A DNA stretch of 64,000 nt from Mayamaea pseudoterrestris (lineage: Eukaryota; Bacillariophyta; Bacillariophyceae; Sellaphorales; Sellaphoraceae): contig BROI01000007.1 in NCBI GenBank assembly GCA_027923505.1, forward strand, positions 248,001-312,000. The letters run 5' to 3'. Within the stretch, counting starts at the first letter, position 1, and each line of letters starts with the position of its first letter. The notes beneath the pieces are model-generated. The model saw only the letters and a program-made list of their open reading frames with translations, was not told the origin of the DNA and made no database searches. Made by a program: the position numbers and the translations under genes. Below, piece by piece: positions 1 through 12,700 of the stretch.

Positions 1-2182
1 ATGGGTACGGCCTCCACGGTGGGTATGGCCAACACCACAAGTTGTCGATTCTTACCTGTCAAACGCCCCATGCCCTGGCCACCCAAATACCCAATGAGTC
101 AGGCAAAACATGTCCAGGGTATGCCATTGACAGGTGCATAGTCTCAAATGGTGCAAAAGGACTGCCTGGAGGCTGACACCATGGGTACGGCCTCCACGGT
201 GGGTATGGCCAACACCACAAGTTGTCGATTCTGACCTGTCAAACGCCCCATGCCCTGGCCACCCAAATACCCAATGAGTCAAGATGTCCAGGGTATGCCA
301 TTGACAGGTGCAGAGTCTCAAATGGTGCAAAATGGACTGCCTGGAGGCTGACACCATGGGTACGGCCTCCACGGTGGGTATGGCCAACACCACAAGTTGT
401 CGATTCTGACCTGTCAAACGCCCCATGCCCTGGCCACCCAAATACCCAATGAGTCAGGCCAAACATGTCCAGGGTATGCCATTGACAGGTGCATAGTCTC
501 AAATGGTGCAAAAGGACTGCCTGGAGGCTGACACCATGGGTACGGCCTCCACGGTGGGTATGGCCAACACCACAAGTTGTCGATTCTGACCTGTCAAACG
601 CCCCATGCCCTGGCCACCCAAATACCCAATGAGTCAGGCCAAACATGTCCAGGGTATGCCATTGACAGGTGCAGAGTCTCAAATGGTGCAAAAAGGACTG
701 CCTGGAGGCTGACACCATGGGTACGGCCTCCACGGTGGGTATGGCCAACACCACAAGTTGTCGATTCTGACCTGTCAAACGCCCCATGCCCTGGCCACCC
801 AAATACCCAATGAGTCAGGCCAAACATGTCCAGGGTATGCCATTGACAGGTGCATAGTCTCAAATGGTGCAAAAAGGACTGCCTGGAGGCTGACACCATG
901 GGTACGGCCTCCACGGTGGGTATGGCCAACACCACAAGTTGTCGATTCTGACCTGTCAAACGCCCCATGCCCTGGCCACCCAAATACCCAATGAGTCAGG
1001 CAAAACATGTCCAGGGTATGCCATTGACAGGTGCAGAGTCTCAAATGGTGCAAAAAGGACTGCCTGGAGGCTGACACCATGGGTACGGCCTCCACGGTGG
1101 GTATGGCCAACACCACAAGTTGTCGATTCTGACCTGTCAAACGCCCCATGCCCTGGCCACCCAAATACCCAATGAGTCAGGCCAAACATGTCCAGGGTAT
1201 GCCATTGACAGGTGCAGAGTCTCAAATGGTGCAAAAAGGACTGCCTGAAGGCTGACACCATGGGTACGGCCTCCACGGTGGGTATGGCCAACACCACAAG
1301 TTGTCGATTCTGACCTGTCAAACGCCCCATGCCCTGGCCACCCAAATACCCAATGAGTCAGGCAAAACATGTCCAGGGTATGCCATTGACAGGTGCAGAG
1401 TCTCAAATGGTGCAAAAGGACTGCCTGGAGGCTGACACCATGGGTACGGCCTCCACGGTGGGTATGGCCAACACCACAAGTTGTCGATTCTGACCTGTCA
1501 AACGCCCCATGCCCTGGCCACCCAAATACCCAATGAGTCAGGCCAAACATGTCCAGGGTATGCCATTGACAGGTGCAGAGTCTCAAATGGTGCAAAAGGA
1601 CTGCCTGGAGGCTGACACCATGGGTACGGCCTCCACTGTGGGTATGGCCAACACCACAAGTTGCCGATTCTTACCTGTCAAACGCCCCATGCCCTGGCCA
1701 CCCAAATACCCAATGAGTCAGGCAAAACATGTCCAGGGTATGCCATTGACAGGTGCATAGTCTCAAATGGTGCAAAAAGGACTGCCTGGAGGCTGACACC
1801 ATGGGTACGGCCTCCACGGTGGGTATGGCCAACACCACAAGTTGTCGATTCTTACCTGTCAAACGCCCCATGCCCTGGCCACCCAAATACCCAATGAGTC
1901 AGGCCAAACATGTCCAGGGTATGCCATTGACAGGTGCATAGTCTCAAATGGTGCAAAAAGGACTGCCTGGAGGCTGACACCATGGGTACGGCCTCCACGG
2001 TGGGTATGGCCAACACCACAAGTTGTCGATTCTTTACCTGTCAAACGCCCCATGCCCTGGCCACCCAAATACCCAATGAGTCAGGCAAAACATGTCCAGG
2101 GTATGCCATTGACAGGTGCATAGTCTCAAATGGTGCAAAAAGGACTGCCTGGAGGCTGACACCATGGGTACGGCCTCCACTG

Positions 2183-5100
2183 TGGGTATGGCCAACACCA
2201 CAAGTTGCAGATTCTGACCTGTCAAACGCCCCATGCCCTGGCCACCCAAATACCCAATGAGTCAGGCAAAACATGTCCAGGGTATGCCATTGACAGGTGC
2301 ATAGTCTCAAATGGTGCAAAAAGGACTGCCTGGAGGCTGACAACATGGGTACGGCCTCCACGGTGGGTATGGCCAACACCACAAGTTGCAGATTCTTCCC
2401 TGTCAAACGCCCCATGCCCTGGCCACCCAATTACCCAATGAGTCAGGCAAAACATGTCCAGGGTATGCCATTGACAGGTGCAGAGTCTCAAATGGTGCAA
2501 AAAGGACTGCCTGGAGGCTGAAAACATGGTTACGGCCTCCACTGTGGGTATGGCCAACACCACAAGTTGCAGATTCTTCCCTGTCAAACGCCCCATGCCC
2601 TGGCCACCCAAATACCCAATGAGTCAGGCCAAACATGTCCAGGGTATGCCATTGACAGGTGCATAGTCTCAAATGGTGCAAAAAGGACTGCCTGGAGGCT
2701 GACACCGTCCCTCCCACTGTGGGCTATGGCCAACACCTGTGCCGATTCCTGTCAAGCGCCCCATGCCCTGGCCGCCCTACCCTGTGGTAGACAAAACATC
2801 GGGTGCCATTGACGGTGCAGAAGTCTCAAATGGTGCAAGGACTGCCTGGAGGCTGACACCATGGGTGCGGCCTCCACTGTGGGTATGGCCAACACCACAA
2901 GTTGCAGATTCTTCCCTGTCAAACGCCCCATGCCCTGGCCACCCAAATACCGAATGATTTAGGCAAAACATTCCAGGGTATGCCATGGATAGGTGCAGAG
3001 TCTCAAATAGTGCAAAAAAGGACTACCTGGAGGCTAACACCATGGGTACGGCCTCCACTGTGGGTGTGACCAACACCACAAGTTGTAGATTCTGACCTGT
3101 CAAACGCCCCATGCCCTGGCCACCCAAATACCCAATGAGTCAGGCCAAACATGTCCAGGGTATGCCATTGACAGGTGCAGAGTCTCAAATGGTGCAAGAA
3201 GGACTGCCTGGAGGCTGACACCATGGGTACGGCCTCCACTGTGGGTATGGCCAACACCACAAGTTGCCGATTCTGACCTGTCAAACGCCCCATGCCCTGG
3301 CCACCCAAATACCCAATGAGTCAGGCAAAACATGTCCAGGGTATGCCATTGACAGGTGCAGAGTCTCAAATGGTGCAAAAAGGACTGCCTGGAGGCTGAA
3401 AGAAGCAGGCGGCCTCCACTGTGGGTATGGCCAACACCACAAGAGTTGCAGATTCTTCCTGTCAAACGCCCCATGCCCTGGCCTGCCCCAAATACCCAAT
3501 GATTCAGGCAAAACATGTCCAGGGTATGCCAATGACAGGTGCAGGGTCTCAAATGGTGCAAAAAGGACTGCCTGGAGGCTGACACCATGGTCACGGCCTC
3601 CACTGTGGGTATGGCCAACACCACAAGTTGTCAGATTTCCCTGTCAAACGCCCCCGCCCTGGCCACCCAAATACCCAATGAGTCAGGCAAAAGCATGTCA
3701 GGGTTGCCATTGACGGTGCAGAGTCTCAAATGGTGCAACAAGGACTGCCTGGAGGCTGACACCGTGGGTACGGCCTCCCTGTGGGTATGGCCAACACCAC
3801 ACGTTGCCGATTCTTCTGTCAAACGCCCCATGCCCTGGCCACCCCAAATACCTAATGAGTCCAGGCCAAACATGTCAGGGTGTGCCATTGACAGGTGCAG
3901 AGTCTCAAATGGTGCAAGGACTGCCTGGAGGCTGACACCGTGGATTACGGCCTCCACTGGGTATCGCCAACATCACAAGTTGCAGATTCTTCCCTGTCAA
4001 ACGCCCCCTGCCCTGGCCATCCAATACCCAAGTGGCCTGCCAGGGTATGCCATTGGCAGGTGCAGAGTCTCAAATGGTGCAAAAAGGACTGCCTGGAGGC
4101 TGACACCATGGAGTCCGGCCTCCACTGTGGGTATGTCCAACACCACAAGTTGCAGATTCTTCCTGTCAACGCCCCATGCCCTGCCACCCAAATCCAGTGG
4201 GTCAGGCAAAAACATGTCCAGAGGTATGCCATTGACAGGTGTAGTCTCGAAATGGTGCAAAAGACACTGCCTGGAGGCTGACAGCATGGAGTGCAGGCCT
4301 CCACTGTGGAGTATGCCAACACCACAAGTTTGCAGATTCTTCTGTCAACGCCCCATGCCCTGGCCACCCAAATACCCAATGAGTCCAGGCAAAACATGTC
4401 CAGGGTATGCTTGACAGGTGCATAGTCTCAAATGAATTGCAAAAGGACTGCCTGGAGGCTGACAGCATGGAGTGCGGCCTCCACTGTGGGTATGCCTCAC
4501 CACAAGTTGCAGATTCTTCCTGTCAAAGCGCCCCATGCCCTTGGCCACCCAAATACCCAATGTTAGTAGGCAAAAACATGTAGGGTAGGCCATTGACAGG
4601 TGCAGAGTCTCAAATGGTGCAAAAGGACTGCCTGGAGCTGACAACATGGTTACGGCCTCCACTTTTGGGTGCCAGCACACCTACAAGTTGCCAGATTCTT
4701 CCCTGTCAAACGCCCCAGCCCTGGCCACCCAACCACCCAATGGAGTCCAGGCAAAACATGTCCAGGGTAGGCCATTGACAGGTGCAGAGTCTCAAATGGG
4801 TGCAAAAAGGACTGCCACAGGAGGCTGACAGCATGGAGTCGCGTCCTCCACTGTGGGTGCTCAGCCAACACCACAAGTTGCAGATTCTTCCTGTCCAACG
4901 CCATGCCCTGGCCACCCAAATGCGCCCAATGAGTCAGGCAAAACATGTCAGGGTTGCCGGACAGGTGCCTGTGTCTCAAATGGTGCAAAAGGACTGCGTG
5001 GGGCTGACACCATGGGTACCGGCCTCCACCTGTTGTGGTGTAGCCAACACCACAAAGTTGCAGATTCTTCCCCGTCAAACGCCCATGCCCTGGCCACCCA

Positions 5101-5954
5101 AATACCCAATGAGTCAGTAGTCTATGTCCAGGAGTATGCCATTGACAGGTGCATAGTCTCAAATGGTGCAAAAGGACTGCCACGACTGAAAGGCACCATG
5201 GCTACGGCCTCCACTGTGGGTATGGCCAACACCACAAGTTGCAGATTCTTTCCCTGTCAAGCGCCCCATGCCCTGGCCACCCAGAGTTCTCACGTGAGTC
5301 AGGCAAAACATGTCCAGGGTATGCCATTGACAGGTGCATAGTGTCAAATGAATTGCAAAAGACTGCCTGGAGGCTGACAGCATGGTATGGCCTCCACTGT
5401 GGGTATGGCCAGCACCTGAGATTGCAGATTCATTTGTCGCCCCATGCCCTGGCCACCAAAATACCCAATGAGTCAGGCAAAACATGTCCATTGACAGGTA
5501 CAGAGTCTCAAATGGTGCAAAAAGGACTGCCTGGAAGCTGACACCATGGGTACGGCCTCCACTGTCGTTTGCCAACACCACAAGTGCCTTCTTCAAACGC
5601 CCCATGCCCTGGCCACCCTAATACCCAATGGGTCAGGCAAAACATGTCCAGGGTAGGCCATTGACAGGTGCATAGTCTCAAATGGTGCAAAAAGGACTGC
5701 CTGGAGGCTGGCAGGGTAGGTGCGGCCCGCACTGTGGGTATGCCAACACCACAAGTTGCAGATTCTTCCTGTCAGCGCCCCATGCCCTGGCCACCCAAAT
5801 CTCCACAATGAGTCAGGTAAAACATGTCCAGAGGTGAAGCCCATTGACAGGTGCAGAGTCTCAAATGGTGCAAAAGGACTGCCCTGGGGCTGACACCATG
5901 GTACGGCCTCCTGTGGTATGGCCAACCCACAAGTTGCCGGTTCTTCCTGTCAAG
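2183..5954. repeat. 3.77-kb block in satellite 1, first copy
   Basis: Block of about 21 strongly diverged monomers carrying many private indels. The whole block recurs immediately downstream at 5,955-9,724. The shared private indels show that the block was copied as one piece and that the monomers did not converge separately. Reading the copies side by side I found three substitutions (near 2,495, 3,445 and 4,030) and one 2-bp length difference (near 2,908), about 99.9% identity. Confidence 0.93.
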
Positions 5955-8900
5955 TGGGTATGGCCAACACCACAAGTTGCAGATTCTGACCTGTCAAACG
6001 CCCCATGCCCTGGCCACCCAAATACCCAATGAGTCAGGCAAAACATGTCCAGGGTATGCCATTGACAGGTGCATAGTCTCAAATGGTGCAAAAAGGACTG
6101 CCTGGAGGCTGACAACATGGGTACGGCCTCCACGGTGGGTATGGCCAACACCACAAGTTGCAGATTCTTCCCTGTCAAACGCCCCATGCCCTGGCCACCC
6201 AATTACCCAATGAGTCAGGCAAAACATGTCCAGGGTATGCCATTGACAGGTGCAGAGTCTCAAATGGTGCAATAAGGACTGCCTGGAGGCTGAAAACATG
6301 GTTACGGCCTCCACTGTGGGTATGGCCAACACCACAAGTTGCAGATTCTTCCCTGTCAAACGCCCCATGCCCTGGCCACCCAAATACCCAATGAGTCAGG
6401 CCAAACATGTCCAGGGTATGCCATTGACAGGTGCATAGTCTCAAATGGTGCAAAAAGGACTGCCTGGAGGCTGACACCGTCCCTCCCACTGTGGGCTATG
6501 GCCAACACCTGTGCCGATTCCTGTCAAGCGCCCCATGCCCTGGCCGCCCTACCCTGTGGTAGACAAAACATCGGGTGCCATTGACGGTGCAGAAGTCTCA
6601 AATGGTGCAAGGACTGCCTGGAGGCTGACACCATGGGTGCGGCCTCCACTGTGGGTATGGCCAACACCACAAGTTGCAGATTCCCCTGTCAAACGCCCCA
6701 TGCCCTGGCCACCCAAATACCGAATGATTTAGGCAAAACATTCCAGGGTATGCCATGGATAGGTGCAGAGTCTCAAATAGTGCAAAAAAGGACTACCTGG
6801 AGGCTAACACCATGGGTACGGCCTCCACTGTGGGTGTGACCAACACCACAAGTTGTAGATTCTGACCTGTCAAACGCCCCATGCCCTGGCCACCCAAATA
6901 CCCAATGAGTCAGGCCAAACATGTCCAGGGTATGCCATTGACAGGTGCAGAGTCTCAAATGGTGCAAGAAGGACTGCCTGGAGGCTGACACCATGGGTAC
7001 GGCCTCCACTGTGGGTATGGCCAACACCACAAGTTGCCGATTCTGACCTGTCAAACGCCCCATGCCCTGGCCACCCAAATACCCAATGAGTCAGGCAAAA
7101 CATGTCCAGGGTATGCCATTGACAGGTGCAGAGTCTCAAATGGTGCAAAAAGGACTGCCTGGAGGCTGAAAGAAGCAGGCGGCCTCCACTGTGGGTATGG
7201 CCAACACCACAAGATTTGCAGATTCTTCCTGTCAAACGCCCCATGCCCTGGCCTGCCCCAAATACCCAATGATTCAGGCAAAACATGTCCAGGGTATGCC
7301 AATGACAGGTGCAGGGTCTCAAATGGTGCAAAAAGGACTGCCTGGAGGCTGACACCATGGTCACGGCCTCCACTGTGGGTATGGCCAACACCACAAGTTG
7401 TCAGATTTCCCTGTCAAACGCCCCCGCCCTGGCCACCCAAATACCCAATGAGTCAGGCAAAAGCATGTCAGGGTTGCCATTGACGGTGCAGAGTCTCAAA
7501 TGGTGCAACAAGGACTGCCTGGAGGCTGACACCGTGGGTACGGCCTCCCTGTGGGTATGGCCAACACCACACGTTGCCGATTCTTCTGTCAAACGCCCCA
7601 TGCCCTGGCCACCCCAAATACCTAATGAGTCCAGGCCAAACATGTCAGGGTGTGCCATTGACAGGTGCAGAGTCTCAAATGGTGCAAGGACTGCCTGGAG
7701 GCTGACACCGTGGATTACGGCCTCCACTGGGTATCGCCAACATCACAAGTTGCAGATTCTTCCCTGTCAAACGCCCCCTGCCCTGGCCATCCAATACCCA
7801 AGTGGCCTGTCAGGGTATGCCATTGGCAGGTGCAGAGTCTCAAATGGTGCAAAAAGGACTGCCTGGAGGCTGACACCATGGAGTCCGGCCTCCACTGTGG
7901 GTATGTCCAACACCACAAGTTGCAGATTCTTCCTGTCAACGCCCCATGCCCTGCCACCCAAATCCAGTGGGTCAGGCAAAAACATGTCCAGAGGTATGCC
8001 ATTGACAGGTGTAGTCTCGAAATGGTGCAAAAGACACTGCCTGGAGGCTGACAGCATGGAGTGCAGGCCTCCACTGTGGAGTATGCCAACACCACAAGTT
8101 TGCAGATTCTTCTGTCAACGCCCCATGCCCTGGCCACCCAAATACCCAATGAGTCCAGGCAAAACATGTCCAGGGTATGCTTGACAGGTGCATAGTCTCA
8201 AATGAATTGCAAAAGGACTGCCTGGAGGCTGACAGCATGGAGTGCGGCCTCCACTGTGGGTATGCCTCACCACAAGTTGCAGATTCTTCCTGTCAAAGCG
8301 CCCCATGCCCTTGGCCACCCAAATACCCAATGTTAGTAGGCAAAAACATGTAGGGTAGGCCATTGACAGGTGCAGAGTCTCAAATGGTGCAAAAGGACTG
8401 CCTGGAGCTGACAACATGGTTACGGCCTCCACTTTTGGGTGCCAGCACACCTACAAGTTGCCAGATTCTTCCCTGTCAAACGCCCCAGCCCTGGCCACCC
8501 AACCACCCAATGGAGTCCAGGCAAAACATGTCCAGGGTAGGCCATTGACAGGTGCAGAGTCTCAAATGGGTGCAAAAAGGACTGCCACAGGAGGCTGACA
8601 GCATGGAGTCGCGTCCTCCACTGTGGGTGCTCAGCCAACACCACAAGTTGCAGATTCTTCCTGTCCAACGCCATGCCCTGGCCACCCAAATGCGCCCAAT
8701 GAGTCAGGCAAAACATGTCAGGGTTGCCGGACAGGTGCCTGTGTCTCAAATGGTGCAAAAGGACTGCGTGGGGCTGACACCATGGGTACCGGCCTCCACC
8801 TGTTGTGGTGTAGCCAACACCACAAAGTTGCAGATTCTTCCCCGTCAAACGCCCATGCCCTGGCCACCCAAATACCCAATGAGTCAGTAGTCTATGTCCA

Positions 8901-9724
8901 GGAGTATGCCATTGACAGGTGCATAGTCTCAAATGGTGCAAAAGGACTGCCACGACTGAAAGGCACCATGGCTACGGCCTCCACTGTGGGTATGGCCAAC
9001 ACCACAAGTTGCAGATTCTTTCCCTGTCAAGCGCCCCATGCCCTGGCCACCCAGAGTTCTCACGTGAGTCAGGCAAAACATGTCCAGGGTATGCCATTGA
9101 CAGGTGCATAGTGTCAAATGAATTGCAAAAGACTGCCTGGAGGCTGACAGCATGGTATGGCCTCCACTGTGGGTATGGCCAGCACCTGAGATTGCAGATT
9201 CATTTGTCGCCCCATGCCCTGGCCACCAAAATACCCAATGAGTCAGGCAAAACATGTCCATTGACAGGTACAGAGTCTCAAATGGTGCAAAAAGGACTGC
9301 CTGGAAGCTGACACCATGGGTACGGCCTCCACTGTCGTTTGCCAACACCACAAGTGCCTTCTTCAAACGCCCCATGCCCTGGCCACCCTAATACCCAATG
9401 GGTCAGGCAAAACATGTCCAGGGTAGGCCATTGACAGGTGCATAGTCTCAAATGGTGCAAAAAGGACTGCCTGGAGGCTGGCAGGGTAGGTGCGGCCCGC
9501 ACTGTGGGTATGCCAACACCACAAGTTGCAGATTCTTCCTGTCAGCGCCCCATGCCCTGGCCACCCAAATCTCCACAATGAGTCAGGTAAAACATGTCCA
9601 GAGGTGAAGCCCATTGACAGGTGCAGAGTCTCAAATGGTGCAAAAGGACTGCCCTGGGGCTGACACCATGGTACGGCCTCCTGTGGTATGGCCAACCCAC
9701 AAGTTGCCGGTTCTTCCTGTCAAG
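5955..9724. repeat. 3.77-kb block in satellite 1, second copy
   Basis: Near-perfect tandem copy of 2,183-5,954, 2 bp shorter. The junction at 5,954/5,955 is out of monomer phase: 'cctgtcaag' is followed directly by 'tgggtatggcc', so two copies of the 'gtatggccaac' segment lie only about 40 bp apart. After 9,724 the sequence continues into further diverged monomers that have no counterpart after 5,954. Confidence 0.93.
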
Positions 9725-12700
9725 GCCGCCCCCTGCCCTGGCCACCCAAATACCCAATGAGTCCCAGGCAAAACATGTCAGGGTGCCATTGGTGACGGTG
9801 TAGTTCAAATGGTGCAAGGACTGCCTGGAGGCCGACACCATCGTGCGGCCTACTGTGGTATGGCCAACACCACAAGTTGCAGATTCTTCCTGTCAACGCC
9901 CCATGCCCTGGCCACCCCAAATACCCAATGAGTCCAGTATAAAGCAACATGTCCAGGGGATGCCATTGACAGGTGCTGAGAGTCTCAAATGGTGCAAAAG
10001 GACGCCTGGAGGCTGGCACATCGGCCTCCGCGTCGTTTGGCCCATTGCAGTCTCTGTCAAGCTCCCCTGGCCACCCAAATACCCAATGAGTCAGGCAAAA
10101 CATGTCCAGGGTATGCCATTTGACAGGTGCATAGTCTCAAATGGTGCAAAAAGGACTGCCTGGAGAGGCTGACAGCATGGTGCAGGCCTCCCTGCGGTGT
10201 TTCCAACACACAAGTTGCGATTCTGACTGTCAAAGGCCCCATGTCCCCACACCCAAATACCCAATGAGTCAGGCCAAACATGTCCAGGGTATGCCATTGA
10301 CAGGTGCAGAGTCTCATATGGTGCAAAAAGGACTGCCTGGAGGCTGACACCATGGGTACAGCCTCCACGGTGGGTATGGCCAACGCCACAAGTTAACGAT
10401 TCTGACCTGTCAAACGCCCCATGCCCTGGCCACCCAAATACCCAATGAGTCAGGCCAAACATGTCCAGGGTATGCCATTGACAGGTGCAGAGTCTCAAAT
10501 GGTGCAAAAAGGACTGCCTGGAGGCTGACACCATGGGTTCGGCCTCCACGGTGGGTATGGCCAACACCACAAGTTGTCGATTCTGACCTGTCAAATGCCC
10601 GTCTGGCCACCCAAATACCCGATGAGTCAGGGCAAACATGTCCAGGGTATGCCATTGACAGGTGCAGAGTCTCAAATGTGCAAAAGGACTGCTGAGGCTG
10701 ACACCATGGTACGGCTCTCCATCGTGGGTATGGCCAACACCACAAGTTGTCGATTCTGACCTGTCAAACGTCCCATGCCCTGGCCACCCAAATAACCAAT
10801 GAGTCAGGCCAAACATGTCCAGGGTATGCCATTGACAGGTTAGTCTCATGGTGCAAAAGGATGCCTGAGGCTGACACCATGGGTACCGCCCCACGTGGGT
10901 ATGGCCAACACCCCAAGCTGTCGATCTCTGGATCCGTCAAACGCCCCCCATGCCCTGGCCACCCAAATACCCAATGAGTCAGGCCAAACATGTCCAGGGT
11001 ATGCCATTGACAGGTGCAGAGTCTCAAATGGTGCAAAAAGGACTGCTGAAAGGCTGACACCATGGGTACGGCCTCCACGGTGGGTAGGGCCAACACCACA
11101 AGTTGTCGATTCTGACCTGTCAAATGCCCCATGCCCTGGCCACCCAAATACCCAATGAGTCAGGCCAAACATGTCCAGGGTATCCCATTGACAGGTGCAG
11201 AGTCTCAAATGGTGCAAAAAGGACTGCCTGGAGGCTGACACCATGGGTACGGTCTCCACGGTGGGTATGGCCAACACCACAAGTTGTCGATTCTGACCTG
11301 TCAAACGCCCCATGCCCTGGCCACCCAAATACCAGAGTCAGGCAAAACATGTCCAGGGTATGCCATTGACAGTGCAGAGTCTCAAAATGGTGCAAAAGGA
11401 CTGACTGGAGGCTGTCATCATGGGTACGGCCTCCCCGGTGGGTATGGCCAACACCACAAGTTGTCGATTCTGACCTGTCTAAACGCCCCATGCCCTGGCA
11501 CCCAAATACCCAATGAGTCAGGCCAAAACATGTCCAGGGTATGCCATTGACAGGTGCAGAGTCTCAAATGGTGCAAAAAGGACTGCCCTGGAGGCTGACA
11601 CCATGGGTACGGCCTCCACGGTGGGTATGGCCAGCACCACAAGTTGTCGACTTGACCTGTCAAACGCCCCATGCCCTGGCCACCCAAATACCCAATGAGT
11701 CAGGCCAAACATGTCCAGGGTATGCCATTGACAGGTGCAGAGTCTCAAATGGTGCAAAAAAAAACTGCCTGGAGGCTGACACCATGGGTACGGCCTCCAC
11801 GGTGGGTATGGCCAACACCACAAGTTGTCGATTCTGACCTGTCAAACGCCCCATGCCCTGGCCACCCAAATACCCAATGAGTCAGGCCAAACATGTCCAG
11901 GGTATGCCATTGACAGGTGCAGAGTCTCAAATGGTGCAAAAAAGGCCTGCCTGGAGGCTGACACCATGGGTACGGCCTCCACGGTTGGTATGGCCAACAC
12001 CACAAGTTGTTGATTCTGACCTGTCAAACGCCCCATGCCCTGGCCACCCAAATACCCAATGAGTCAGCCCAAACATGTCCAGGGTATGCCATTGACAGGT
12101 GCAGAGTCTCAAATGGTGCAAAAGGACTGCCTGGAGGCTGACACCATGGGTACGGCCTCCACGGTGGGTATGGCCAACACCACAAGTTGTCGATCCTGAC
12201 CTGTCAAACGCCCCATGCCCTGGCCACCCAAATACCCAATGAGTCAGGCCAAACATGTCCAGGGTATGCCATTGACAGGTGCATAGTCTCAAATGGTGCA
12301 AAAAGGACTGCCTGGAGGCTGACACCATGGGTACGGCCTCCAGGGTGGGTATGGCCAACACCACAAGTTGTCGATTCTGACCTGTCAAACGCCCCATGCC
12401 CTGGCCACCCAAATACCCAATGAGTCAGGCCAAACATGTCCAGGGTATGCCATTGACAGGTGCAGAGTCTCAAATGGTGCAAAAAGGACTGCCTGGAGGC
12501 TGACACCACTGGTACGGCCTCCACGGTGGGTATGGCCAACACCACAAGTTGTCGATTCTGACCTGTCAAACGCCCCATGCCCTGGCCACCCAAATACCCA
12601 ATGAGTCAGGCAAAACATGTCCAGGGTATGCCATTGACAGGTGCATAGTCTCAAATGGTGCGAAAAGGACTGCCGCAGGTTGACACCATGGGTACGGCCT

